Shown here: piece by piece, positions 1 to 8,325 of the stretch
How the letters are laid out: every line of letters begins with the position of its first letter
How positions within the stretch are numbered: position 1 is the stretch's first letter
NCBI RefSeq assembly: GCF_031624635.1
Contig: NZ_JAMQOQ010000008.1
Location: 1-64,000, forward strand
DNA from: Halogeometricum sp. S3BR5-2
Lineage (GTDB): Archaea; Halobacteriota; Halobacteria; Halobacteriales; Haloferacaceae
Length of the DNA stretch: 64,000 nt
Direction of reading: 5' to 3'
Translations under genes and position numbers: made by a program
The notes under the pieces: generated by a model
What the model was told of the DNA's origin: nothing
Databases searched by the model: none
Seen by the model: only the letters and a program-made list of their open reading frames with translations

Positions 1-114
1 CAGCTGCAAAAGGCACTGAGCAACCGATTCTTTGACTCACTCGACGAGCTAACAACAGCGATCGACACCGCTCTCGACAAACTCTCCGTCCCTAAAGTGA
101 GCAATTACTTCTAG
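1..114 (+). pseudogene. IS630-family transposase, C-terminal end (cut by window edge)
   Basis: The first frame is open from base 1 to a TAG at 112-114 and reads as 37 residues ending in SVPKVSNYF. From memory this is the usual C-terminus of haloarchaeal IS630-type DDE transposases. Only the tail is visible, so the catalytic DDE residues cannot be judged. It lies 6 bp from the stop codon of the convergent copA-like gene and marks the left edge of the window as an insertion-sequence boundary. Confidence 0.6.
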
Positions 115-120
115 TGTCTA

Positions 121-2349
121 CTATAGGGCGAACTCGGTGTTGACACCCTCACCGGAGAGGAGTTGACCAGCGAAGCTGTTGGCGAGGACGGCCGAGACGG
201 ACAACACCATCGCAAGCATCGCGAACACCGGGTGAACGAGCCCCGTGGTCGCCGCGGCGACGCCGACGCCGTTGAACGCGAAGGCTGTCACGAGATTCTG
301 GCGAGTCTTCCGGTAGCTCTCCGTGCCAATCTCGTACGCGTCCATCACGCCGCCGAGCCGGTTGCCCATCAGAACGATATCCGCTGACTCGATGGCGATG
401 TCGGTCCCTGCGCCGATGGCGATGCCGATGTCCGCCTGAGTGAGTGCAGGGGCGTCGTTGATGCCGTCGCCGACCATCGCCACGCGGTGGCCGGCTTCCT
501 GCAGGCGACCGATCTCCTCGCGTTTCTCGTCGGGCAGCACGTCGGCCATGACGCGGTCGATGCCGACCTCCTCGGCGACCGCGTTCGCGGTGCGCTCGTT
601 GTCGCCAGTGATTATCACGGGCGTGATGCCGGCGTCTCGCATCCGCCGGATGGTCTCGGCGGCGTCGGCTTTGATTTCGTCGCCGATGCCGATCAGGCCG
701 ATCAGGTCACCATCACGGACGACCCCGGAGACGGTGAGCCCGCGGCCCTGGAGTCGCTCGATGTCGTCGCCCGCCTTCGACAGGTCGATCCCCTCGTCGC
801 TAAGCCATCCCGGTTTCCCGACCAGCACGTCGTCGCTGGCAACGGTTGCCCGGACGCCCTTGCCGGTCACGGAGTCGAAATCATCGGGGTCAGCGTACTC
901 GACATCTTGCTCGTCGGCGAACTCGAGGATCGCATCAGCGAGAGGATGCTCGGAGAACGCCTCTGCACTGGCCCCAGTCGTGAGTACGTCCACCTCGTCG
1001 GTGTCGAACGCGACGACCTCACTGATGGCGGGTTCGCCGACGGTGATGGTGCCGGTCTTGTCCAGCACGATGTGGTCGACGTCGGGGAAGATCTGGAAGG
1101 CGTCACCGGAGCGCATCAGGATGCCGCGGTTCGCGGCCTTCCCGCCGCCCCGGATTAGGGCCAGTGGTGTCGCCATCCCGAGCGCACACGGATAGCCGAG
1201 GACGAGAATGGCCAGCGCTGCGAACGCTCCGCGCTGGACGTTCGGACCACCGCCCCACGCGAGCGGTGCGACCACCCAGAAGAGGAACGAGAGCGCGGCA
1301 ATCGTCAGGACGCCCGGAACGAAGTACTTGAGGACGCGGTCGGCAAGCTGGATGATGCCGGGCTTCATCGCCCGCGCTTCCTCGATCTCGCGGGCCACCT
1401 GATTGAGGAACGCGTCCTCTCCGGTTGCAGTCACCTCGATGAGCAGCGTGCCGGTCTCGTTGACGCTGCCGCCAATAACCTCGTCACCGGCGGCCTTCTC
1501 TTCAGGGATAGACTCGCCGGTGGCGACCGACTCGTCGACCGTTGATTCACCCTCGACGACTGTCCCATCGACGGGTATACTCTCGCCGGGCTTGACGCGG
1601 ACGCGATCGCCGACGTCGAGGTCGTCGAGGGGCACCTCCTCGACGCTACCATCCTCACCGACGCGACGGGCCGTATCGGGTTGGAGATCGAGAAGGCTCT
1701 GGACGGCCTGTGAGGCCCGCGTGCGAACGATGAGGCTGGTGTATTCCGAGAGGATGTGGTACGTAGTGATGAACACGGAGACGGCGAAAAAGTGGACGGT
1801 CGGGAAGCTCGGGAAGACAAACAGGCCGAGTAACCCACCGAGGAGCCCGGCGAAGGCGCCCGCCTCCAGAAGGACGTGCTGGTTGAAGATTCTCCGGCGA
1901 AGGCTCTGGAACGCCTTCTGTTTGATGTAGCGCCCGGGACCGAACATCGTCCCGAGCGCTAGCCCCAGCGTCACTAGGTCCATCGCGAGCGATGCCGACT
2001 CGAAGCGTCCCATTACGAGAATCATCCACCCCATCAGAGCAGCGACAACGATAGATGCGCCGCCGGCGATGAGGAGACGGCGCTTCCCGTCGGCGAGTTC
2101 GGCCTGCTGCTGCTCGTATCGTTTTGCCTTGTCCGGATCTCGGATGGTGTAGCCGAGGTCCCGGAGCGTGTCCTTCACCTCGACCTCACTCAGCAGGTCG
2201 TCGTCGTATTCGACGAGAACTTCCTCGTGGGCGAGACTCACGTCGACGTCCTCGACGCCGTCTGTCCGGCTGTAGGCCTTCTTGATGCTCTCGGCGCAGA
2301 ACGAGCAGGACATCCCCCCGACGTTGAATTGGCCGTGTGTCGTTCCCAT
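121..2349 (-). CDS. Heavy-metal P1B-type ATPase, CopA-like, with a YPC motif
   Basis: This 742-residue membrane pump should export a soft metal ion at the cost of ATP. Order of parts: an N-terminal HMA domain with the Cys pair GMSCSFC (residues 12-18), transmembrane helices, the actuator loop TGES (277-280), the metal-site helix, the phosphorylation motif DKTGT (430-434), the nucleotide-domain EHP (467-469) and GDGIND (627-632). The odd point is the metal-site helix, which reads YPC (386-388) where Cu(I) pumps have CPC. The seventh and eighth helices keep FN and M..S residues reminiscent of Cu(I) pumps. A divergent winged-helix regulator lies upstream. Copper export is the best guess, but the YPC site leaves the ion open. 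Confidence 0.85.
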   Translation of the reverse strand: MGTTHGQFNVGGMSCSFCAESIKKAYSRTDGVEDVDVSLAHEEVLVEYDDDLLSEVEVKDTLRDLGYTIRDPDKAKRYEQQQAELADGKRRLLIAGGASIVVAALMGWMILVMGRFESASLAMDLVTLGLALGTMFGPGRYIKQKAFQSLRRRIFNQHVLLEAGAFAGLLGGLLGLFVFPSFPTVHFFAVSVFITTYHILSEYTSLIVRTRASQAVQSLLDLQPDTARRVGEDGSVEEVPLDDLDVGDRVRVKPGESIPVDGTVVEGESTVDESVATGESIPEEKAAGDEVIGGSVNETGTLLIEVTATGEDAFLNQVAREIEEARAMKPGIIQLADRVLKYFVPGVLTIAALSFLFWVVAPLAWGGGPNVQRGAFAALAILVLGYPCALGMATPLALIRGGGKAANRGILMRSGDAFQIFPDVDHIVLDKTGTITVGEPAISEVVAFDTDEVDVLTTGASAEAFSEHPLADAILEFADEQDVEYADPDDFDSVTGKGVRATVASDDVLVGKPGWLSDEGIDLSKAGDDIERLQGRGLTVSGVVRDGDLIGLIGIGDEIKADAAETIRRMRDAGITPVIITGDNERTANAVAEEVGIDRVMADVLPDEKREEIGRLQEAGHRVAMVGDGINDAPALTQADIGIAIGAGTDIAIESADIVLMGNRLGGVMDAYEIGTESYRKTRQNLVTAFAFNGVGVAAATTGLVHPVFAMLAMVLSVSAVLANSFAGQLLSGEGVNTEFAL

Positions 2350-2358
2350 CGTACCTGT

Positions 2359-2384
2359 TGGTTATCGTGGGACGCGGATAACCA
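2359..2384. promoter_or_regulatory. Inverted repeat in the copA-like/regulator intergenic region
   Basis: TGGTTAT (2359-2365) is mirrored by ATAACCA (2378-2384), with 12 bp between. The repeat begins 10 bp upstream of the pump gene's ATG, where an archaeal TATA box and operator would lie, and faces the divergent regulator. It is a plausible operator. No binding evidence exists. Confidence 0.4.
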
Positions 2385-2435
2385 TTACGACAAACGTTAT
2401 AGCGGTTTCGAGATGCTAATACTGCTGTCGGGTGC

Positions 2436-3035
2436 ATGGCGTTACTCTTACTGTTGTCGTCCGCTTATGTCGTAACAAGAATGGCGCTCCTCGAATCTGA
2501 TGTGCCGATCCGCGAAGTCGTGACGACAGACCCGGAAAAAGCGAAAGCGCTGGAGAACGACGTCCGGGCGAAGATCCTCGATATGCTCGCGACCGATGAA
2601 ATGACGATCGAGGAGATTCACGACGAACTGCATCGTCGCGGCGAGCAGAAGGCGGAAACAACGGTCCGCCACCACGTGAACGTCCTGAAGGACGCGGGGA
2701 TGGTTGAAATCGCCCGTCTCGAGGAAGCTGGTGGGGGGACGCGGAAGTACTACAAGTCGAACACGCGAGTCTTCTCCTACGATCTTCCAGAGAAAGCCGA
2801 CGAAACCCTCGCAGAGGCGCAGTCTACCGCGTCCGAAGAATTGACCGGCCTCATCGAGACGTTGTATGCGGACCACGGTACCGAGATTGAGGCGGTTGCC
2901 CGCGAGATGAAGCCCTGCGAGTACTGCGACACCCAGCACTACGAGGAGTTCATAGTTCGCGAACTCCTGAACCGTGCCCTCATCGATTTAGGCGAGAGCG
3001 GCACACTTGACGATGTGTTCTCGACTGAGAACTGA
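2436..3035 (+). CDS. ArsR-like winged-helix regulator with a C-terminal Cys motif
   Basis: A 199-residue protein. A winged-helix segment (about residues 40-110) contains 'AKILDMLATDEMTIEEI' and 'TTVRHHVNVLKDAGMVEI', typical of ArsR-type DNA binding. The C-terminal part has CEYCDTQH, a small Cys/His cluster able to bind metal. It is divergent from the CopA-like pump, so metal-responsive control of the pump is the natural inference. The start is uncertain. ATG at 2481 gives a 184-residue protein beginning MALLESDVP and removes a hydrophobic leader that looks untranslated. ATG at 2436 would suit a near-leaderless message from the TATA-like GTTATAG at 2396. Confidence 0.75.
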   Translation: MALLLLLSSAYVVTRMALLESDVPIREVVTTDPEKAKALENDVRAKILDMLATDEMTIEEIHDELHRRGEQKAETTVRHHVNVLKDAGMVEIARLEEAGGGTRKYYKSNTRVFSYDLPEKADETLAEAQSTASEELTGLIETLYADHGTEIEAVAREMKPCEYCDTQHYEEFIVRELLNRALIDLGESGTLDDVFSTEN

Positions 3036-3038
3036 CAC

Positions 3039-4493
3039 TCACTCGATACAGCAGCTCATTTTGGACGTATCCCGACGGAACGCCTGACAGGCCTGTTTGA
3101 ACCCCTCGGAGAACGTCGGGAATGGGTGGACAGTATCGATGATATCGTCAACAGTCAGTCCGAACCTCACAGCCAGCGTGGCTTCCATGATCATGTCGGC
3201 GGCACGCGGCCCGACCATGTGGACACCGACGATCTCGTCGGTCTCGTGGTGTTTGACGACCTGGACGAGGCCATCGTTGTTCCTGACTGCCTTCGCCCTC
3301 GGGACGTCCGCCATCTGGACAGTCCGGCACGAACAGGTGCCGTGCTCGTCCATATACTCGAGTTCGGTCGTCCCAACGACTGCTACCTCGGGACTGGTGA
3401 ACACGACTGCGGGGACTGCATCGTAGTCGATGCTGACGCCCTCGTTGCCGAAGGCGTTCTTGACGGCGTGATTGCCCTCCTTGGCGGCGACCGTCTCCAG
3501 TTCGGGTTCGCCGATCACGTCCCCCGCCGCGTAGATGTCGGGATTGGTCGTCTGGAGATGCTCGTCGACGCGAATCGCGCCATCGGATTCGGTCTCGACG
3601 CCGACTGCTTCCAAGCCGATGTTCTCGCTGTTGGGCTGGACGCCGGTCGCGACGAATAACGCCTCTGCGGTGAATGCTCGCTCCTCGCCCTCGATGACAG
3701 TCTCCACAGCGACGCCCTTCTGACCAGGGTCAGCACCACTGTCGATAGCCACATCCTGAACCTGCTGGAAGTCGTTACTGGTCACGACGTCGATTCCCTC
3801 CTCGTTGAAGGCTCGTTGCATCTCCCGGCCGAGCTGACCTTCCATATCTGAGAGCACGTGACCGGAGCGCTGGAGAACCGTCACGTCGACGCCGACGCGG
3901 TGGAGGATCTGTCCCCACTCCAGCGCGATGTATCCGCCACCAAGCATCACGATGCTCTCGGGGAGGTCGCGCTCCTCGAGGATTGTTTCGCTCGTGTAGT
4001 AGTCAATGTCGTCGAGGCCGTCGATGGGTGGCGCCCACGGTGAACTTCCAGTCGCGACGAGCGCCTTCTTCCCAGTGATGCGTGCGCCCTCGTCGTCGCC
4101 GTCGACGACCTCAATAGTCGTGTCGTCGACCAGCTGGCCGTAGCCCTCGTAGATGTCGGTCTCGAAGTGTTCTGCGACGTCGACGTAGTTCTCCTGCCGG
4201 AACCGTTCGACGAGTTCGTCGGTGCCGTCGAGTGCGTCGGCCCAGTCGACAGTCGGTTCCTCAGGGTATCGAACGGCATCGAAGGGATTCTCCGACGCTG
4301 CAGCGCCGCTCTCGGCGACGGCGAGCAGATGCTTACTCGGGACACAGCCGACGTTCACGCATGTCCCGCCGATTGGCAGGCCGGTGTTCACCATCGCTGT
4401 CGAGAGGTCCCGCCGGCTTGCTTCAGTGATCGCGGCGAACGCTGCGGCGCCACCGCCGAGAATCACGAGATCATAGTCGGAGGTGTGAGTCAT
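3039..4493 (-). CDS. merA: Mercuric reductase MerA (lacks the N-terminal NmerA domain)
   Basis: A 484-residue flavoprotein of the pyridine nucleotide-disulfide oxidoreductase family. Residues 13-20 (GGGAAAFA) bind FAD, the redox pair is C45/C50 in GGTCVNVGCVPSK, and a second Rossmann motif GGGYIA binds NADPH. The C-terminus ends SCCIE, the vicinal Cys pair (481-482) that hands Hg(II) to the active site in MerA and is absent from lipoamide dehydrogenases. This supports reduction of Hg(II) to volatile Hg(0) in the cytoplasm. The HMA-type N-terminal domain of many bacterial MerA proteins is missing. An HxlR regulator is divergent, and the promoter carries the box shared with merB. Confidence 0.9.
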   Translation of the reverse strand: MTHTSDYDLVILGGGAAAFAAITEASRRDLSTAMVNTGLPIGGTCVNVGCVPSKHLLAVAESGAAASENPFDAVRYPEEPTVDWADALDGTDELVERFRQENYVDVAEHFETDIYEGYGQLVDDTTIEVVDGDDEGARITGKKALVATGSSPWAPPIDGLDDIDYYTSETILEERDLPESIVMLGGGYIALEWGQILHRVGVDVTVLQRSGHVLSDMEGQLGREMQRAFNEEGIDVVTSNDFQQVQDVAIDSGADPGQKGVAVETVIEGEERAFTAEALFVATGVQPNSENIGLEAVGVETESDGAIRVDEHLQTTNPDIYAAGDVIGEPELETVAAKEGNHAVKNAFGNEGVSIDYDAVPAVVFTSPEVAVVGTTELEYMDEHGTCSCRTVQMADVPRAKAVRNNDGLVQVVKHHETDEIVGVHMVGPRAADMIMEATLAVRFGLTVDDIIDTVHPFPTFSEGFKQACQAFRRDTSKMSCCIE

Positions 4494-4514
4494 CTATACT
4501 GATACTTTACGACG

Positions 4515-4542
4515 GGAAGTTCTTATACTCCAGAGTCCGAAG
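4515..4542 (-). promoter_or_regulatory. Mercury-regulon promoter box, copy 1 (merA)
   Basis: Read toward merA, the box begins CTTCGGACT, has AGTATAAG as TATA element and ends ACTTCC. The left edge is 49 bp before the merA start codon. The same arrangement occurs before merB (35468-35495) and before the Cys-Cys gene (36968-36995). The spacing fits a leaderless or nearly leaderless transcript. Confidence 0.7.
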
Positions 4543-4551
4543 CTATGGAGT
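4527..4551. promoter_or_regulatory. Inverted repeat between merA and the HxlR gene
   Basis: ACTCCA (4527-4532) and TGGAGT (4546-4551) face each other across 13 bp. The repeat overlaps the mer box and lies within 50 bp of both divergent start codons. It could be an HxlR dimer site. It was found by eye only. Confidence 0.35.
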
Positions 4552-4571
4552 AGGTTGGAGGCCACGAAGCT

Positions 4572-4916
4572 ATGGCAGATACTACTTCATCGGCGCCCAC
4601 GTGTGATGTTGGGGGGACGTGCTACTGCCCGCTCACAGGAGTTATCGACACGTTGAGCCGGAAATACGCGATGCAACTCGTTAGCATCATCGGCGCACAC
4701 GATTCACTGCGGTTCGCGGAGATCGAAGACCACCTCCCGACAGCGAGCACGTCGACAATCTCGAAACGCCTCGACGAGTTCGAGGAGGCAGGGCTCGTCT
4801 CACGGACGCAGTACAACGAAATCCCGCCACGTGTCGAGTATGCGCTGACGGACGACGGCGACGAGGTTCGAACACGCCTGGAACCGCTACTCGAGTGGGC
4901 CACGGAAAACAGCTGA
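4572..4916 (+). CDS. HxlR-family regulator, candidate mercury sensor 1
   Basis: A 114-residue winged-helix protein of the HxlR family, with the usual 'GVIDTLSRKYAMQLV' start, the recognition segment 'STISKRLDEFEEAGLVSR' and the wing 'PPRVEYALT'. Cysteines 11, 17 and 19 lie just before the HTH, a position where HxlR proteins such as YodB and HypR sense thiol-reactive compounds. It is divergent from merA. A clear paralogue (36555-36938, minus strand) shares CPL, 'YAMQLV', 'EIPPRVEY' and 'LEPLL'. The pair probably controls the mercury genes. MerR is the bacterial counterpart and is absent here. Confidence 0.8.
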   Translation: MADTTSSAPTCDVGGTCYCPLTGVIDTLSRKYAMQLVSIIGAHDSLRFAEIEDHLPTASTSTISKRLDEFEEAGLVSRTQYNEIPPRVEYALTDDGDEVRTRLEPLLEWATENS

Positions 4917-4934
4917 GATACGGCAGTTCGAGGT

Positions 4935-6095
4935 TCAGCCCATTGCCTCTTGGAATCGCTCACGCAACGCGTCCTCGCGTTCTTCGAACTGCTCGACTTT
5001 CTCCTGCAGGTCGTCGCTGACGCGTTCGATGCTCGCCAGCGCTCGTTCGCCGGCCAGTGAGGCCTGTGACCCGTCGTCGCCGTCCGCCTCTAACTGCTGC
5101 TCGTACGCCTGCTCGACGCGCTCGATGGTGCCTTCCGGGTTGAACAGGATGTCGTTGGCGATGCGGACGTACTGATCTAGGGATGCCCCCTCTTTCCCCT
5201 GGAAGAAGTGAGTGAGGGCGTACGTCGCACCGGAATGCAGCGTCCACATGTCGATCTCGAAGGGGGACGCCGCATTGGCTTCTGCATCGCCGGCGGCACG
5301 CTCGGCCAGGTAGTCCGGGAACCCCAGCAGGGTGTAGAACTCCGTGACGGTGAACGGAAGTTCGGAGAAGTCGAGTTCGATGTCCTGGGCGTCCCGGATG
5401 AACTCGAAGAGGTCATCGGCGACGAGTTCGACCTGTGCGAGGAGTTCCTCCCACCAGGTGCGGAAGTTCCGGACGTCGCCAACGTGCTTGATAACCTCCT
5501 TGTCGGTGAGCGAGCGCATCGTGTTCGAGCAGTAGCCGTCTTGGGCAAACCCTTCCACGTAGACGGCGTGCTCGCCGAAGAAGTCGTAGCCCGACGTGAC
5601 GCCCATCGAAATCGGGTCCGACCGACCGGGAAGGCGAACCTCGAGGCCGTCGAACATGATGTCCATATGGACTTCGCCGCCGCCCCGGTAGCGCCGAATC
5701 TCGCCGAACATCACCTCGCCCAACGGCGTCCCGTCGATGGTCTCCTCGCGGAGGACCTCCTCCAGCGGCCCGTAGACATCGACCGGGTTGATGATCGCGT
5801 AGCTGTCAGTGGGAACGTGGAACAGCGGATCCGTCTCGGCGTCGCCATCTCGGGTCTGCTCCCGAGCGCGACTCGGCTCGACGAGCGCGTTGAACCGCTC
5901 TGTCTCGACCCACTCGTCGGTGTAGGGATTCTGGTACGCCACGGTCGTCTCGACGGCCTTCGGAAGATCGCGAATCGCCTCGGCGAAGGTCACGGAGTTT
6001 TCGCCCCCGTGCCCCTGTCGGTACCACTCGGGCAGTTCGGTGTCGGTACGTCCATCGACGCCAGCGAAGATGGTTCTCGACTCTGGGTCTTTCAT
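4935..6095 (-). CDS. DUF932-family phage/plasmid-like protein
   Basis: A 386-residue protein resembling the DUF932 family (phage/plasmid-related proteins of unknown function). Recognisable stretches are 'SYAIINPVDVYGPLEEVL', the Asp/Gly-rich middle and 'YVEGFAQDGYCSNTMRSLTDKEVIKHVGD'. The C-terminus (last about 60 residues) is a charged coiled coil. A start at 6095 is chosen because GAGGTGA, a good Shine-Dalgarno match, lies a few bases upstream. An in-frame ATG at 6140 directly follows the hairpin element at 6147-6172 and is the alternative. No partner gene is adjacent. Confidence 0.7.
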   Translation of the reverse strand: MKDPESRTIFAGVDGRTDTELPEWYRQGHGGENSVTFAEAIRDLPKAVETTVAYQNPYTDEWVETERFNALVEPSRAREQTRDGDAETDPLFHVPTDSYAIINPVDVYGPLEEVLREETIDGTPLGEVMFGEIRRYRGGGEVHMDIMFDGLEVRLPGRSDPISMGVTSGYDFFGEHAVYVEGFAQDGYCSNTMRSLTDKEVIKHVGDVRNFRTWWEELLAQVELVADDLFEFIRDAQDIELDFSELPFTVTEFYTLLGFPDYLAERAAGDAEANAASPFEIDMWTLHSGATYALTHFFQGKEGASLDQYVRIANDILFNPEGTIERVEQAYEQQLEADGDDGSQASLAGERALASIERVSDDLQEKVEQFEEREDALRERFQEAMG

Positions 6096-6146
6096 TTCGG
6101 TCACCTCAACACAGGAACGCTCATCGACGGCCGCCTGCATCGTCTC

Positions 6147-6172
6147 GCGCCCTGCGCCCCTCTGCCGGGCGC
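6147..6172 (-). promoter_or_regulatory. Hairpin element E1
   Basis: Arms GCGCCC/GGGCGC pair around a loop holding AGAGGGGCGC. The 5' flank is GTTGTT. It lies 6 bp before an in-frame ATG (6140) and 52 bp before the preferred start of the DUF932 gene. It belongs to the repeated backbone element. Confidence 0.6.
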
Positions 6173-6183
6173 AACAACACCAC

Positions 6184-6226
6184 GTTAACCAACACTGACC
6201 CAGGAAACGACTGGTTGTTGGTTAAT
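6184..6226. repeat. Long-spaced inverted repeat, copy 1
   Basis: GTTAACCAAC (6184-6193) and GTTGGTTAAT (6217-6226) are separated by 23 bp, with one arm mismatch. The same 10-bp arms with 22-23 bp spacers recur at 40099-40140 and 42421-42463. The spacer sequences differ. Function unknown. Confidence 0.75.
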
Positions 6227-6498
6227 CGAACCACCGGCGGGAAACTGCCGCACTGTCGTTACTCGGTGGTGGAGCAGCGTAGCCATCTTGTGATGTCCTC
6301 AGAACGCGACGTGTACTGACTAGTAGCGGAAAATCATCGATTTTCGGCGTGCTAATTGGACTCATACATCAAATTGATAGATGGTATGTTTATGCTGAAA
6401 GGCGATACCTTTCGTTGTGGACTAGCGTGCCAGCGAAGGATTGACCCGTCGGAAGCAACTATATTTTCGAGGAATCAATTAGACGGAGATGAATCACT
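6227..6498. other. Intergenic region before the APC permease gene
   Basis: No convincing gene on either strand. It becomes A/T-rich toward the permease start and holds TATA-like words near 6375-6395 and 6458-6470. Confidence 0.5.
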
Positions 6499-7848
6499 AT
6501 GAGTGATACCCTCGGACTAAAGGAGGGCGTCTCGATGGCACTCGGCGGTATGATCGGGGGCGGCATCTACGCCGTCCTCGGTGTGGTGGCGGGGATAACG
6601 ATGTCTGCCATCTGGGTTGCATTTCTGGTCGCCGGTGTCGTCGCCATGTGTGCGGGCTACTCGTACAATAAACTCAACAGCCTCACAGACAACCAGGGCG
6701 GCTCTGTGACGTTCGTCCAGTGTTATCTCGGTAACTCCACCGTGGCCGGGATCGTCGGCTGGACGCTTCTGTTCGGCTACATCGGCTCCATGGCGATGTA
6801 CGCGTTCGCCTTCGGCGAGTTCACGGCCGCGTTCGACATCGTCCCGACGAGCGTAGCCGGCGTCCCGATCCGACCGCTCGTCTCTGTCGTGGCAGTTACC
6901 GGCTTCGTCGGTTTGAACCTGCTCGGGGCACAGACTACTGGCGCCGCGGAGAACATCCTCGTCGCGCTGAAGGTCGGCATCCTCGTCGTGTTCGGTCTCC
7001 TCGGATTGGTGTATGCATTCGGCTTCAGCGGAGCGCCGTTCGCGTACGGTGTCAGCCAGATCGGCGGCTTCGGACCCATAATGGCGGCTGCCATCTCGTT
7101 CGTCGCCTTCCAGGGGTGGCAACTCCTGTACTACGATCAGGAAAGCGTCGAGAATCCCGTCGAGACCATCCGAAAAGCGGTCTACATCTCGATCCCAGTC
7201 GCCGTTGCGATCTACATCCTCGTGGGAATGGTGACGGTGAACCTCGTTCCGCAGGCGTTAGAGTCCCATCCACACGTCGCGCTGAAGGACGCCGCGTCGA
7301 TGATGATGGAACCGTACGGACTGGCGCGCGTCGGGGCGGTCCTCCTCGCGCTGTCGGCGCTGTTCTCGACGGGGAGTGCGATCAACGCCACTCTCTTCTC
7401 GTCGGCACACTTCGCAAAGGGGATGCTCAGCGACGATCTGCTGCCGGATCAGATCGGGAACTCAAGCGCTGACGGCATCCCGGAACGGACGGTGCTTGTC
7501 CTTGGGGCTATCACCGCGGCGTTCACGTGGTACGGGAGTCTTGGGGCCATCACGTCGTTTGCTTCGCTGTCGTTCATCCTCATCTTCGGTTCGATGAGCT
7601 ATCTCGCGTTCCGACAGCGCGATCATGACGAGGTGAATGCAGTTATCCCCGCTGTCGGCACTGCCGGCGCGCTAGCGTTCTTCCCGTTGATGCTGTACAA
7701 TCTCTATACTCGCGAGCCGAACACGTTCTATATGGTGCTCGGCATCGCCGCTGTCGTGCTCGCAGTCGAGCTCCTCTATTTCGAGCGTGACCTACTCGAG
7801 GAGGAAATCACCGAGTTCGATGTTGGAACTGCCGCTGATGGTGACTGA
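6499..7848 (+). CDS. APC-superfamily amino acid permease
   Basis: A 449-residue integral membrane protein with about 12 hydrophobic helices. The N-terminal 'VSMALGGMIGGGIYAVLG' is the helix-1 signature of APC-superfamily transporters, where the Gly-rich break binds the substrate backbone. Residues near 'GFVGLNLLGAQTTGAAENILVALKVGILVVFG' also match. It should be a proton- or cation-coupled amino acid or amine carrier. The substrate cannot be read from the sequence. It is monocistronic and has no C-terminal stress domain, unlike the permease at 13789-16161. Confidence 0.85.
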   Translation: MSDTLGLKEGVSMALGGMIGGGIYAVLGVVAGITMSAIWVAFLVAGVVAMCAGYSYNKLNSLTDNQGGSVTFVQCYLGNSTVAGIVGWTLLFGYIGSMAMYAFAFGEFTAAFDIVPTSVAGVPIRPLVSVVAVTGFVGLNLLGAQTTGAAENILVALKVGILVVFGLLGLVYAFGFSGAPFAYGVSQIGGFGPIMAAAISFVAFQGWQLLYYDQESVENPVETIRKAVYISIPVAVAIYILVGMVTVNLVPQALESHPHVALKDAASMMMEPYGLARVGAVLLALSALFSTGSAINATLFSSAHFAKGMLSDDLLPDQIGNSSADGIPERTVLVLGAITAAFTWYGSLGAITSFASLSFILIFGSMSYLAFRQRDHDEVNAVIPAVGTAGALAFFPLMLYNLYTREPNTFYMVLGIAAVVLAVELLYFERDLLEEEITEFDVGTAADGD

Positions 7849-7995
7849 TTTGGACCTCCAGTATCTCTCCACAGTATTCGTAGAAACGGAAAACCCAGTT
7901 GTCGGTCAGTGACTTAACGACATTACTATTCTGCATAAGACGATACGAGGTCACCCAACACCGGACTTACGTCGTTTGAGACACAGACACTAGGT

Positions 7996-8325
7996 ATGGT
8001 TCTTGACTCTGGAGTCAAGACCCCCGGTTCGCTGCACACCAGTCTCACTACCGCAATCGAACGGGCACTCTCATTGGAGGCTTGGGTATCTAGTTCCCGC
8101 GAACACGTCGCCTCAGAGTCGTTCATTTGTCGCCACACGCAGTTTGACTCGGTGGATGAATTCTGCGGGGCCAGTCCGTCCTGCGAGGATACTATTGGGG
8201 GCGTCGAACGACTCTCAACGGACGAACGTAACGCGTTCATCGCGCGGACAACTGATTTCGAGACGTGGGCAGCAATGAAGGACAGTGCAGCTCTCGAAGA
8301 CTTGGTCACGCTTCAGAACGTCTAA
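7996..8325 (+). CDS. Hypothetical protein, 109 residues
   Basis: I do not recognise it. The frame has the acidic composition expected of halophile proteins and ends exactly where the convergent phosphate transporter gene ends (8326). The overlapping minus-strand frame at 7926-8309 is Ser/Arg-rich and less likely. The protein has three scattered Cys and no clear domain, signal peptide or membrane segment. It may be a degraded gene. Confidence 0.4.
   Translation: MVLDSGVKTPGSLHTSLTTAIERALSLEAWVSSSREHVASESFICRHTQFDSVDEFCGASPSCEDTIGGVERLSTDERNAFIARTTDFETWAAMKDSAALEDLVTLQNV

Noticed and set aside
440-1195. Long plus-strand open frames opposite the copA-like gene (also 487-1158)
   Set aside because: Antisense frames of GC-rich coding DNA; Ser/Pro/Arg-rich composition and no domains, while the minus strand encodes a full P-type ATPase.
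3039-4493. MerA-like protein as dihydrolipoamide dehydrogenase
   Set aside because: The C-terminal SCC pair and the divergent regulator with the merB-type promoter box favour mercuric reductase.
5208-6188. Plus-strand frame of 326 residues opposite the DUF932 gene
   Set aside because: The minus-strand frame has the Shine-Dalgarno and family motifs; the plus frame is a mirror of it.
7926-8309. Minus-strand frame of 127 residues
   Set aside because: Ser/Arg-rich and less halophile-like than the overlapping plus frame at 7996-8325, though neither is certain.
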